Source: an uncultured Collinsella sp.
GTDB taxonomy: Bacteria; Actinomycetota; Coriobacteriia; Coriobacteriales; Coriobacteriaceae
NCBI GenBank assembly: GCA_900543275.1
Contig: UQQL01000022.1
Span: 1-25,580 of the forward strand
Direction: 5' to 3'
Length of the DNA stretch: 25,580 nucleotides
Shown: positions 7,115 through 15,373 of the stretch, piece by piece
Numbering within the stretch: position 1 is the first letter of the stretch
Layout: every line of letters starts with the position of its first letter
The notes under the pieces: generated by a model
What the model was told of the DNA's origin: nothing
Databases searched by the model: none
Seen by the model: only the letters and a program-made list of their open reading frames with translations
Translations under genes and position numbers: made by a program

Positions 7115-7696
7115 TTACGATAGTTTTTGAATCGCGCGCGTGACGCGAGCGATGGGCAGGCCCACCACGTTGTAGAAGTCGCCCGAAATATCGTGCACGA
7201 GCATGCGCCCGCCGACGCCCTGGATGCCGTAGGCGCCGGCTTTGTCCATGGGCTCGCCCGAGGCGACGTAGCGCTCAATCTGCTCGTCGGTGAGCTCGTA
7301 GAACGTCACGTCGGTCACATCGACAAACGACAGGCTCTCGGCGGCGTGCGGGGCTGTGGCGTCTCCGGCTCTAACGATGCAGACGCCGGTCGCGACCTGA
7401 TGCGTGCGCCCCGAGAGCTCGTGGAGCATGGTGCGGGCTTCGTCCTCGTTTGCCGGCTTACCCAAAATCTTGCCATCGAAGGTGACGATGGTGTCGGCCG
7501 CGACGGTCAGCTCACTGGGCTCGGCGTGCTCGGCGGCAACGGCGGCAGCCTTAGCGCGAGCTAAGCGCTCGACAAGCGTAAGCGGGGCCTCGTCATCAAA
7601 AGGAGTCTCGTCGATGTCAGCGGGAATGACGCGGATGTCGTAGCCCGCTTCGCGCATCAACTCGATGCGGCGCGGTGATTGCGAAGCCAAAATCAT
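7115..7696 (-). CDS. maf: Maf family nucleotide pyrophosphatase
   Basis: This 193-residue protein of normal Maf length hydrolyses non-canonical or pyrimidine nucleoside triphosphates to monophosphates and pyrophosphate in the cytosol (house-cleaning activity). The N-terminal signature MILASQSPRRIELMREAGY is complete. ADTIVTFDGKILGKP (67-81) contains the catalytic Asp region, and DKAGAYGIQGVGGRMLV is the conserved C-terminal segment. These features fit the dTTP/UTP pyrophosphatase (YhdE-like) group, but specificity cannot be settled by eye. Its ATG overlaps the stop of the DJ-1 family gene in an ATGA arrangement, showing translational coupling. Confidence 0.95.
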   Translation of the reverse strand: MILASQSPRRIELMREAGYDIRVIPADIDETPFDDEAPLTLVERLARAKAAAVAAEHAEPSELTVAADTIVTFDGKILGKPANEDEARTMLHELSGRTHQVATGVCIVRAGDATAPHAAESLSFVDVTDVTFYELTDEQIERYVASGEPMDKAGAYGIQGVGGRMLVHDISGDFYNVVGLPIARVTRAIQKLS

Positions 7697-8235
7697 AGCT
7701 GAATGCCCTCGGCAACCTTCTCGACAGCCTTGTCGCCGGCGAGCGTACGCAGCAGCTCGAGCGCAAAGGGGAGCGACTGGGCCATGCCGCTAGCGGTGAT
7801 GATGTTGCCGTCGTGCGTGACCTTGTCGCCGGTATAGGCGCCCTCGGGGAAGCTCTTCTCAAAGCCGGGGAAGCACGTGGCATGGCGTCCCTCGAGCAGA
7901 TCAAGCTCGCCCAGGATAAACGGGGCGGCGCAGATGGCGGCAACATGTTTGGTCGCGGCGAACTCGCAGACTACGTCGCAGACGCGCTGGTCGGCGCGCA
8001 GGTTGGTGGCACCGGGCAGACCGCCGGGCAGCACGACGCAGTCACACTCGTCAAAGTTAATCTCGTCAAAGAGTGCGTCGCAGGTTACGGGAATCTGCAG
8101 CGAGCTTACGACCTCACGCGTAGGCATAATCGAGACGAGCGTGGCGCGCACGCCGCCGCGACGCATGACATCGACCATGGTCAGGCATTCAATCGTTTCA
8201 AAGCCATCGGCGGCAAGAACGGCAACGCTGGGCAT
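7693..8235 (-). CDS. DJ-1/PfpI family protein
   Basis: This 180-residue DJ-1/PfpI superfamily protein has a conserved acidic residue E16 (FETIE) and a nucleophile-elbow cysteine C102 in AAICAAPFILGELDLLEG. VVLPGGLPGATNLR (67-80) is the other family hallmark. It resembles the DJ-1/YajL branch (redox stress, glyoxalase or deglycase proposals), though the exact activity is debated and not shown here. The start at 8235 has AAAGGA upstream. An in-frame ATG five codons earlier (8250) is possible, while a longer reading to 8400 lacks family sequence. The stop overlaps the maf start by 4 bases. Confidence 0.92.
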   Translation of the reverse strand: MPSVAVLAADGFETIECLTMVDVMRRGGVRATLVSIMPTREVVSSLQIPVTCDALFDEINFDECDCVVLPGGLPGATNLRADQRVCDVVCEFAATKHVAAICAAPFILGELDLLEGRHATCFPGFEKSFPEGAYTGDKVTHDGNIITASGMAQSLPFALELLRTLAGDKAVEKVAEGIQL

Positions 8236-8341
8236 AAGGGTTCCTTTCATAGGCGGCATACAATTAGCCGTCTTATACCCCGAAGACCTCCGCTTGCCAC
8301 GCTCGATTTCCCAATGATTTTTCTGAGCAATGATTAAGTGG

Positions 8342-9655
8342 CTAGTTGCGCTTGAGGTGGACGACGGTTTCGCAGTGGAAGGTTTGCGGGAACAGGTCAA
8401 CTGGCGTGATCTTTACGGGGGAGAAGGTGCCTTCTTCGACAAAGCGTTTGAGATCGCGCGCCAGGGTGGCCGGGTCGCAGCTCACATAGGCGATATCGCG
8501 GGCACTCGTGCTGGCGATAAGGTCGATCGCCTCGGGGGCGAGGCCTGCACGCGGCGGGTCGACCACCAGGACATCGGCGTCCTGATCGGGGAACTCGCGC
8601 ACCGCGTCGCCGCCGATGACGTCGACGTTATCGAGTTTGTTGATCTCCAGATTACGGCGCAGGTCGCGCACGGCCGGGCCGTAGGCCTCGACGGCGGCAA
8701 CAAAGTCGCAGCGGCGGGCGAGCGGCAGGGTGAAGGTTCCAGCTCCGCAATACAGGTCCACGGCAAGTTCGTCTTCCTGCGGGTCGAGCGCCTCCATGAC
8801 AAGCTCGATCAAAATCTCGGCACCCTTTGTGTTGACCTGGAAAAACGACGGGGCCGAAAGGCGCATCTGGCCGTCGGCGATGTTCTCGGTCCAGGAGCCC
8901 TCGCCGGCGAGCATCTCAACCTTGGAGACGCGGCGGGCCTTCTTCTCACCCTTGCTCATAACGCGCACTATGCTCGTGGGGTGTGCGGCGTCTGCCAGCA
9001 CGCGCGAGACTTGCGAGCGCGGAAACGACCCCGTGGGCGTCCAGAGCGCGACCTCGAGCGCCTTGGTGCGACGCGAGGCGCGAATGCCCACGCGCTCCAA
9101 GCCCAGGTCGTGGCTGCCGCTCAGATAGTTAAGCGCGCCGACGACCGATTTGAGCGCCTTGGGAAAACGCTTATCGAACAGCGGGCACGAATCGACGGTC
9201 ACGATCTTGCTGGGATCGACGCCGTGCATGCCAAGGCGCACGCGACCGTTGACGACGGTCGGTTCGAGCTCGATTTTATTGCGGTAGCCCCAGTCGTCCT
9301 TGGTGTGGCGGATGGGCTGCACCAGCTCATCGACCTGCTCAGGAGTGAACTTGCCGATGCGCTCGAGCGTGGAGCGCAGGTTTTGCTCCTTGGCGGCGAG
9401 TTGTGCCGTGCGTGAGAGATTGCCCCACGAGCAGCCGCCGCAGATGCCCACGAAGGGGCAGGGGGGCTGGATGCGATCGGAGCTCGGTTCCAGAATCTCG
9501 GTCGTGCGGGCGCGCATGAACGACTTGCCGTCCTGTACGACCTCGGCCTCGACGGTGTCGCCTGCCACGGCGCCCTGCACAAAGACGGCCTTGCCGTTGT
9601 CGGCGTGCGCCAGCCCGTCGGCGCCGTAGGTCATCGATTCTATAGTGAGCTTCAT
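8342..9655 (-). CDS. rlmD: 23S rRNA (uracil-C5)-methyltransferase, RlmD/TrmA family
   Basis: This 437-residue SAM-dependent RNA uracil-5-methyltransferase begins with a TRAM-like RNA-binding domain (1-60). The 4Fe-4S cysteines C66, C72, C75 and C157 follow in CPFVGICGGC and DSCPLF. The SAM motif LYCGAGTFTLPLA lies at 301-313 and DPPRAG at 366-371. The catalytic cysteine is C393 in YVSCDP and the base E429 in HCETVVHL. These features are the RlmD/RlmC/RumA set; the exact target uracil cannot be read from sequence. The chosen ATG has AGGGA upstream, and a 12-residue longer reading is less likely. It follows ppk on the same strand but is separated by a strong terminator, so it probably has its own promoter. 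The next gene, DJ-1, starts 106 bp on. Confidence 0.93.
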   Translation of the reverse strand: MKLTIESMTYGADGLAHADNGKAVFVQGAVAGDTVEAEVVQDGKSFMRARTTEILEPSSDRIQPPCPFVGICGGCSWGNLSRTAQLAAKEQNLRSTLERIGKFTPEQVDELVQPIRHTKDDWGYRNKIELEPTVVNGRVRLGMHGVDPSKIVTVDSCPLFDKRFPKALKSVVGALNYLSGSHDLGLERVGIRASRRTKALEVALWTPTGSFPRSQVSRVLADAAHPTSIVRVMSKGEKKARRVSKVEMLAGEGSWTENIADGQMRLSAPSFFQVNTKGAEILIELVMEALDPQEDELAVDLYCGAGTFTLPLARRCDFVAAVEAYGPAVRDLRRNLEINKLDNVDVIGGDAVREFPDQDADVLVVDPPRAGLAPEAIDLIASTSARDIAYVSCDPATLARDLKRFVEEGTFSPVKITPVDLFPQTFHCETVVHLKRN

Positions 9656-9700
9656 ATCCCTGCCTGTCATTCGCGTTGTTGTCCGCACCATGGTAGCAGG

Positions 9701-9744
9701 GAAAAGCGCCCCACATTCGAGGCTTTCCTCAAATGCGGGGCGCT
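9701..9744 (-). terminator. Intrinsic terminator of ppk
   Basis: On the minus strand an 18-bp stem with two mismatches (AGCGCCCC...GGGGCGCT ends, 9705-9744) is followed by TTTTCCC. It lies 24 bp after the ppk stop. Between stop and stem, a perfect 13-bp tandem duplication lies at 9741-9753 and 9754-9766. Confidence 0.92.
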
Positions 9745-9768
9745 TCTACAAACCGCTTCTACAAACGG

Positions 9769-12216
9769 CTATTTCGTCTTGCCGGTAATGAGCGTCTTAA
9801 GACCCAGACCGATCAGGCTCAGGCCCATGCGCACGCGACCGGGGCGATGGCGCTCGATGGCCTTGGTCTTGCCGGCGGGCTTATCGCGACGGGCGCTTGC
9901 ATGGGGCGCGGACTTGACGGTCTGCGGCTGGGGCTGGGGCGCAGGCTCGGGTTCGGATTCCAGGTCGGGTTCAATGACGGTTGCCTGGACCTTCTGGACC
10001 TTGGGAACGTCCGTCTGGGGCTTGGGCTTGGGGCCCAGAACAGGTGCGGATTCCGGTTTTGCTTTGGCGACGGGCTCCGAAGCCACGGCTGCGGACTCGG
10101 CGTTGCGATAAGCGCGCTCCAACAGGAACTCCTGCGAGTTAAAGGGCTTCTCACCCTCTTTTCGCTCTACGGGAACCCAGGTGCCGTCGCTCGTCAGGCT
10201 ACGTGCCTTCACGTTGTCGCGCAGCTGCACGCCCATGTACTCGTGCACCAGCGCGCGGCAGGTGGGGTCGAGCACGGGGAAGGCGATCTCTACGCGATGC
10301 TCGGTGTTGCGCGTCATCATGTCGGCAGAACTCAGGTAGATCATGTCCGAGTCCACGCCGAAGGCATAGACACGCGCGTGCTCCAAGAAACGTCCGACGA
10401 TAGAACGTACGTGCACGTTCTCGGTCTTGCCAGGAACTCCCGGCTTGAGGCACGAGATGCCGCGGATGATCATGTCCACGCGGACTCCTGCGCACGATGC
10501 CTCGGCGATCTTGTCGATGACCTCGCGGTCGGTGAGCGAGTTGAGCTTAAAGAACACGCGGGCGGGCTCGCCAGCGAGGGCGCGCTGGATCTCGCGGTCC
10601 AGGCCGCGCATGATGAGCGGCTTGAGACCGACCGGCGCCACGCCCAGGAAGCGGTAATCGCCGCGCAGATTGCCCAGCGACAGGTTGCGGAAGAACAGGT
10701 TGGCGTCCTCGCCGATACCGGGGTGGGCGGTCATGAGCATAAAGTCGCTGTAGAGTTTGGCCGTCTTCTCGTTAAAGTTGCCGGTGCCCAGCAGCGTTAG
10801 GCGCGTTAGCGCCATGCCCTCGCGATAGGTGAGCTGGCAGATCTTGGAGTGGCACTTAAAGCCCTCGGAGCCGTAGATGACGGTGCAGCCGGCCTCTTCC
10901 AGGCGCTCGGCCCACTCGATGTTGTTCTGCTCGTCAAAGCGCGCGCGGAGCTCCATGAGCACCGTGACCTCTTTGCCGTTCTCGGCGGCATCGATCAGCG
11001 ACTCGCACAGGCGGCTCTGCTTGGCCACGCGGTAGAGCGTGATGCGCAGCGAGATGCACTCGGGGTCGTAGGCTGCTTCGTGCACCAGGTCCAAGAACGG
11101 ATTCATGGCCTCGTAAGGGTAAAAGAGCAGCTTGTCGTGCTGCAGCACCTGCTCGCGGATGGAACGGGACATGTCGATGGTGGGGTTGGGCTGCGGCTTA
11201 AACGGCGTAAAGAGCAGCTCGTTGCGTAGATGCTCGGGAATCTTGCCCTCAATGCCGAAGACGTAGCCCAGGTCGAGCGGGATATCGCAGGTAAAGACCG
11301 AGCGGCGAGAAAGCTCGAGCGCCTTGCGGATGGTCTTGAGCGTCGCCTTCTCGAGCGACCCCGAGACCGCGAGCACCACCGGCTGCAGGCGCAAGCGTTT
11401 CTTGAGGATGCGCTTCATGTGCTGACGGTAATCCTCTTCCTCCTCGACGCCCTCGCCGTCCGGGTCGATGTCGGCGTTGCGGGTGACGCGGATGAGCGCG
11501 CGGTCGAGCGGCTTATAGGAGCCAAAGCAGCTGTCCAGGCAGGCGAGGATGACGTCCTCGAGCAAGATGTAGGAGTAGGTGCCGGTGGGCGAGGGGATCT
11601 CGACCACGCGGTTCATCGAGGTGGGAATCTCGATAAGGCCCAGCAGACTCTCCTCGTCGGTGACGCCGTCCAGGCCGCAGGCCAGGTAGAGTGCGCCGTT
11701 GCGCAGGTTGGGGAAGGGGTGGCGCGGGTCAATCACCAGCGGTGAGATGACCGGCGACACGTAGGCCTGGAAGTAACGGGTTACAAAGGTGCGCTCCTCG
11801 GGCGTAAGCGAATCGATGCGGGCGCGGTGAACGCCCAGGGTGTCGAGCTTGCCCTCGATGCTCTTAAAGATGGACTCCCATCGGGTAAGGAGCCCGGGCA
11901 TTTCGGCCATGACAGCATCGACCTGTTCGGAGGCGGTCATATTGCTCTTGTTGTCGACAGGCTGTTTTTTGAGCTCTGCCAGATCGGACAGGCCGCCCAC
12001 GCGCACCATGAGAAACTCGTCGAGGTTAGACTCGAAAATCGACACGAACTTTAGACGTTCGAACAGCGGAACGGTCTCGTCGAAGGCTTCGTCAAGCACA
12101 CGGTTATCAAAGCGCAGCCAGCTGAGCTCTCGGTTCTGCGTGTACGAGAAGTCGCGCGGCGGTTTGCGCAGCTTTGCGGCGGCTTGCTTTTTTTCGATTT
12201 TGCTCGGCATATGCAT
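9769..12216 (-). CDS. ppk1: Polyphosphate kinase 1 with long C-terminal extension
   Basis: This 815-residue enzyme polymerises ATP gamma-phosphate into polyphosphate reversibly. Typical PPK1 length is about 690-720. The N-terminal domain starts at NRELSWLRFDNRVLDEA (28-44). PPK1 has two phospholipase-D-like domains; the phosphorylated histidine is H456 in EGFKCHSKIC and the second histidine H613 in FLEHARVY. GTGNFNEKTAKLYSDF (477-492) and LSSADMMTRN are conserved. Residues about 705-795 are a Pro/Glu/Lys/Ala-rich linker (PKPKPQ, EPEPAPQPQPQ). Residues 794-815 form a short positively charged and hydrophobic tail (GLSLIGLGLKTLI), possibly membrane- or partner-binding. The start is uncertain: ATG 12216 or 12210, or GTG 12255. 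The ribosome binding site is weak, and a perfect GTCCCC/GGGGAC hairpin lies at 12228-12242. Confidence 0.94.
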   Translation of the reverse strand: MHMPSKIEKKQAAAKLRKPPRDFSYTQNRELSWLRFDNRVLDEAFDETVPLFERLKFVSIFESNLDEFLMVRVGGLSDLAELKKQPVDNKSNMTASEQVDAVMAEMPGLLTRWESIFKSIEGKLDTLGVHRARIDSLTPEERTFVTRYFQAYVSPVISPLVIDPRHPFPNLRNGALYLACGLDGVTDEESLLGLIEIPTSMNRVVEIPSPTGTYSYILLEDVILACLDSCFGSYKPLDRALIRVTRNADIDPDGEGVEEEEDYRQHMKRILKKRLRLQPVVLAVSGSLEKATLKTIRKALELSRRSVFTCDIPLDLGYVFGIEGKIPEHLRNELLFTPFKPQPNPTIDMSRSIREQVLQHDKLLFYPYEAMNPFLDLVHEAAYDPECISLRITLYRVAKQSRLCESLIDAAENGKEVTVLMELRARFDEQNNIEWAERLEEAGCTVIYGSEGFKCHSKICQLTYREGMALTRLTLLGTGNFNEKTAKLYSDFMLMTAHPGIGEDANLFFRNLSLGNLRGDYRFLGVAPVGLKPLIMRGLDREIQRALAGEPARVFFKLNSLTDREVIDKIAEASCAGVRVDMIIRGISCLKPGVPGKTENVHVRSIVGRFLEHARVYAFGVDSDMIYLSSADMMTRNTEHRVEIAFPVLDPTCRALVHEYMGVQLRDNVKARSLTSDGTWVPVERKEGEKPFNSQEFLLERAYRNAESAAVASEPVAKAKPESAPVLGPKPKPQTDVPKVQKVQATVIEPDLESEPEPAPQPQPQTVKSAPHASARRDKPAGKTKAIERHRPGRVRMGLSLIGLGLKTLITGKTK

Positions 12217-12620
12217 CTGTCCGTTCAGTCCCCGCAGGGGACGGTTGCCTAACACTATTCACTATTGTCTCAATTTAGTCGACTTGTGGCACGGACGTAT
12301 TGTGCGAACGGTATCTTAACCTACTTCTTACGCTGTCAAGCCATAGAGCTGACGCCCGTCGCGTTGCGAAAAACGGTCTAGATCCTCACTCAACTGCTGA
12401 GTATGTGTGAATAAGAATGATAGATAGCTGAATATCATCGAATACAGGCAGAAACACGAACAAGCGTCATTTATATACATAAAACCGTTGTAGATATGCA
12501 ATTCTTAATCGAAAGATTGGAGTTGTAATTGCGAATGATTTTTGAGAAAAAAGAGCGTTTACCTTTGAAAAGGTACTTTAGAGCGCCGAAGTGCATCATG
12601 GGGGAATCACATGCGATATA
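12217..12620. other. AT-rich divergent intergenic region, ppk/arcA
   Basis: No credible gene was seen. The stretch 12400-12600 is notably AT-rich against the GC-rich surroundings. It carries scattered ACCGTT/AACGGT words (12306-12312 on the minus sense, 12373-12379, 12483-12489) related to the paired sites that precede arcA. Part of it must hold the ppk promoter on the minus strand, but no convincing hexamer pair could be fixed. Confidence 0.6.
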
Positions 12621-12767
12621 CCGTTCATCGCACTTTGTTGACCGTTCGGGGGTGAGGTGGAATTGCGGGTGGAATTTGGATATAACTAGAGCTGTCAGCA
12701 AGCAGCGCCCGTTACGGAAGGGCGCTGATAGATTCGGCCGAGAGGCCCGAAAGAAAGGTAGGAGGCC
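12621..12767 (+). promoter_or_regulatory. arcA1 control region with paired CCGTTC sites and structured leader
   Basis: CCGTTC occurs at 12621 and again at 12642 in ACCGTTCGGGGG, 21 bp apart. GAGGTGGAA follows, then TATAAC at 12681, 39 bp after the second site. arcA2 has the same words and exactly the same 21 and 39 bp spacings. This fits an activator bound in two helically phased sites next to an RNA polymerase box. The leader holds AGCGCCC/GGGCGCT (12704-12726 region) and a second stem around 12733-12751, then TAGGAGG eight bases before the ATG. The regulator is not identified. Confidence 0.75.
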
Positions 12768-14010
12768 ATGACGAAAGGTCTGCACGTGCCTTCCGAGATC
12801 GGCAAGCTCAGGAAGGTCTGCCTGCACCGTCCCGGCGACGAGCTCCTCAACCTGCCGCCCGACGAGCTCGAGCGACTCCTGTTCGACGACGTCCCGTTCC
12901 TGGAGGTCGCACAGCAGGAGCACGACACCTTCGCCCAGATCCTGAGGGACCAGGGCGTGGAGGTCCTCTACCTCGAGAACCTCGTCGCGGAGGTGTTCGA
13001 CCAGGTCCCCGGCGCCCGCGCCGAGTTCACCGACCAGTACATCGCCGAGGCAGGCATCCGCGGCCAGCAGATGCCGCAGATCGTCCGCGAGAAGCTGGAC
13101 TCCATCGAGGACAACCTCGAGTTCGTCAAGAAGACCATGGCCGGCATGACCAAGGCCGAGATCGACATGCCCCTCACGGCGTCCACGACCCTCGACTCCC
13201 TGGTCAACTCCGAGTCCGAGTCCGACCTGATCATCGACCCGATGCCCAACCTCTACTTCACCCGCGACCCGTTCGCGGTCGTCGGCGAGGGCGTCAACCT
13301 CAACCGCATGTACTCGGTCACCCGCAACCGCGAGACCCTGTACGGCAAGTACGTCTTCAAGTACCACCCCGACTACAAGGACGTCTCCCTGTACTTCCGC
13401 CGCGACTGCCAGTTCCACACCGAGGGCGGCGACGTGCTGAACATCAACGAGAAGACCCTCGCCGTCGGCATCTCCCAGCGCACCCAGGCGGCCGCCATCG
13501 ACGTCATGGCCCAGAACATCTTCTGGAACTCCGACTCCAAGGTCGAGCGCATCCTGGCCTTCGACATCCCCGTCTCGCGCGCCTTCATGCACCTCGACAC
13601 GGTCTTCACCCAGATCGACGTCGATAAGTTCACGATTCACCCCGCCATCATGGGCACCCTGCGCGTCTACGAGCTGACCGCCGGCAAGAACCCGGGCGAC
13701 GTGAACATCCGCCTGATCGAGGACACCCTCGAGCACGTCCTGGAGGACGCCACCGGCGTCGACCAGGTCAAGCTGATCCCCTGCGGCGGCGGCGACCCGA
13801 TCGCGGCCTCCCGCGAGCAGTGGAACGACGGCTCCAACACCCTGTGCGTCGAGCCCGGCAAGATCTGCGTCTACGCGCGCAACACCGTCACCAACGACGT
13901 GCTGTACAAGGAGGGCCTGGACCTTCTCGTCGTGCCCTCCGCCGAGCTCTCCCGCGGCCGCGGCGGCCCGCGCTGCATGAGCATGCCCTTCTGGCGTGAG
14001 GACCTCTAAG
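12744..14010 (+). repeat. Near-perfect 1267-bp direct repeat, copy 1
   Basis: The segment equals 15834-17100 at an offset of 3090 bp. By eye the only difference is T at 13997 against C at 17087, a silent change in an Arg codon. Identity starts in the leader stem just before the ribosome binding site and ends one base after the stop codon, so only the gene and its translation start are homogenised. Confidence 0.9.
12768..14009 (+). CDS. arcA: Arginine deiminase, copy 1
   Basis: This 413-residue arginine deiminase (L-arginine + water to citrulline + ammonia) is cytosolic and the first step of the ADI pathway. Visible motifs are NLYFTRDPF (161-169), FHTEGGDV (217-223 region), the HxD pair H275/D277 in MHLDTVF, and the nucleophile C403 in GGPRCMSMPFWRE. 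The start has TAGGAGG at good spacing. Codon choice is strongly biased to C-ending codons compared with neighbours, as expected for very high expression. The protein is identical to copy 2 at 15858-17099. This copy heads a unit followed by an aminotransferase gene and has a terminator 60 bp after the stop. Its control region carries the phased CCGTTC sites. Confidence 0.97.
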   Translation: MTKGLHVPSEIGKLRKVCLHRPGDELLNLPPDELERLLFDDVPFLEVAQQEHDTFAQILRDQGVEVLYLENLVAEVFDQVPGARAEFTDQYIAEAGIRGQQMPQIVREKLDSIEDNLEFVKKTMAGMTKAEIDMPLTASTTLDSLVNSESESDLIIDPMPNLYFTRDPFAVVGEGVNLNRMYSVTRNRETLYGKYVFKYHPDYKDVSLYFRRDCQFHTEGGDVLNINEKTLAVGISQRTQAAAIDVMAQNIFWNSDSKVERILAFDIPVSRAFMHLDTVFTQIDVDKFTIHPAIMGTLRVYELTAGKNPGDVNIRLIEDTLEHVLEDATGVDQVKLIPCGGGDPIAASREQWNDGSNTLCVEPGKICVYARNTVTNDVLYKEGLDLLVVPSAELSRGRGGPRCMSMPFWREDL

Positions 14011-14069
14011 GTCTTCTAGGACCCGTATAGGTCTTAATACATACATCTAGCTGACGTTAGATGTCTCCC

Positions 14070-14107
14070 ATTGGGGCGGTGCGGGTTTTCGCGCCGCCCC
14101 AATCTTG
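14070..14107 (+). terminator. Terminator after arcA1
   Basis: ATTGGGGCGG (14070-14079) pairs perfectly with CCGCCCCAAT (14094-14103), followed by CTTG. The T-tract is poor, so partial readthrough into the aminotransferase gene is plausible. A smaller 7-bp hairpin ACATCTA/TAGATGT precedes it at about 14043-14064. Confidence 0.7.
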
Positions 14108-14158
14108 TATGAGGAACGTCAACACGGTTGGATGACTGCTTTTGTAAGGAGCTTGGCC

Positions 14159-15283
14159 ATGGACATTAAGACGATTGGCGTTGAGGAATGGCTCAACGTT
14201 TGGGAGAAGAGCGCCACGTGGGACATCGCCCAGTCGACGATCTCGTCGCTCACCATGGGCGAGCTGCGCGCGCTCGATGAGCAGGACGGTGCCACGTTCT
14301 ACGAGCGCCTGGACCGCGAGAAGATGAACTACGGCTGGATCGAGGGCTCTCCGGAGTTTAAGGCCGAGGTTGCCAAGCTGTATCGTCGCGAGGTCAATCC
14401 CGATCACATTCTGCAGACCAATGGCTGCACGGGCGCTAACCTCAACGCCATCATGGCCGTGGTCGAGCCCGGCGACCATGTCATCGCCGAGTGGCCCACC
14501 TACGCGCCGCTCTACGAGATTCCGCGTACGCTCGGTGCCGAGGTCGAGTATTGGGAGCTTCGCGAGGAGCTTGGCTGGAAGCCCGATATCGAGGAGCTTA
14601 AACGCTTGGTGCGTCCCAATACCAAGCTCATCTGCATCAACAACGCATCGAACCCCATCGGTACGGTGCTCGATGCCGATATGCTCGGCCAGATTGCCGA
14701 GATCGCCCGTTCGGCTGGCGCCTATGTGCTGTGCGACGAGGTGTACCTGCCGCTTGAGAACACCAAGGCCTTTATGTCGATGGCCGACATGTACGAGAAG
14801 GCCATTGTCACCAACTCGGTGTCCAAGACCTATTCGACGCCTGCGGCCCGCGTGGGCTGGGTCGTGGCCGACGAAGAGGTGTCCAACCGCATCCGCACCT
14901 ACCGCGACTACACCATGATCTGCGGCGGCGTGTTCAACGATGCCCTGGCGACATACGTGCTCGAGCACAAGGACAAGATTCTCGAGCGCAATCGCAAGAT
15001 CGTGTTTGGCAACCGCGATATCGCGCAGGCTTGGATCGATACGCAGCATCGCGTTTCCTGGACGGCCCCGCAGGGAATATCCACCTCGTTTATCCAGCTG
15101 GATATTCCCGAGGATGACGAGGAATTCTGTAAGCGCCTGTTGGCCGAGAGGGGAGTGCTGCTGGTCCCCGGTAGCCGCTTTGAGCTTCCCTGCGGCGCAC
15201 GCCTGGGCTACTGCGCGAGCGAAGACGTTCTTCGCGAGGGCCTGAGGCTTTTGGGCGAGGCACTGGCGGAGTTCGATCGCTAG
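14159..15283 (+). CDS. arcT: PLP-dependent class I/II aminotransferase, ArcT-like
   Basis: This 374-residue fold-type I aminotransferase has NNASNPIG (the Asn-Pro of the PLP pocket), DEVYLPL (PLP Asp and Tyr), SVSKTYSTPAARVGW with the PLP lysine, and LGYCAS near the C-terminus, where class I enzymes carry the substrate-carboxylate Arg. The start at 14159 has TAAGGAG seven bases upstream. A TTG-initiated reading 18 codons longer (14105) overlaps the terminator and is less likely. A transaminase of unknown role called ArcT occurs in ADI operons of Lactobacillus sakei and related bacteria, and the position between two arcA genes supports the same identity here. It may act on arginine, citrulline or ornithine-derived keto acids, but the substrate is not known. 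A capreomycidine-synthase-like enzyme is the main alternative. Confidence 0.8.
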   Translation: MDIKTIGVEEWLNVWEKSATWDIAQSTISSLTMGELRALDEQDGATFYERLDREKMNYGWIEGSPEFKAEVAKLYRREVNPDHILQTNGCTGANLNAIMAVVEPGDHVIAEWPTYAPLYEIPRTLGAEVEYWELREELGWKPDIEELKRLVRPNTKLICINNASNPIGTVLDADMLGQIAEIARSAGAYVLCDEVYLPLENTKAFMSMADMYEKAIVTNSVSKTYSTPAARVGWVVADEEVSNRIRTYRDYTMICGGVFNDALATYVLEHKDKILERNRKIVFGNRDIAQAWIDTQHRVSWTAPQGISTSFIQLDIPEDDEEFCKRLLAERGVLLVPGSRFELPCGARLGYCASEDVLREGLRLLGEALAEFDR

Positions 15284-15332
15284 GGTTCCGACGATCTTCG
15301 AGGGCCTTATCCAAATTGGCCGAAGATAATCG

Positions 15333-15373
15333 AAAACGAACCCGTTTCCCTAGGGGAAGCGGGTTCGTTTTTC
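15333..15373 (+). terminator. Intrinsic terminator after the aminotransferase gene
   Basis: AAAACGAACCCG (15333-15344) pairs with CGGGTTCGTTTT (15360-15371), with an inner TTCCC/GGGAA extension, ending in TTTTTCT. It lies 50 bp after the stop and closes the arcA1-aminotransferase unit. Confidence 0.93.

Noticed and set aside
8235..8400. N-terminal extension of the DJ-1 family protein to 8400
   Set aside because: The added residues are not family-like, and a ribosome binding site precedes the ATG at 8235.
12393..12405. 12-mer AACTGCTGAGTA shared with 5637-5649
   Set aside because: It is a single short match without shared context and is plausible by chance in 25 kb.
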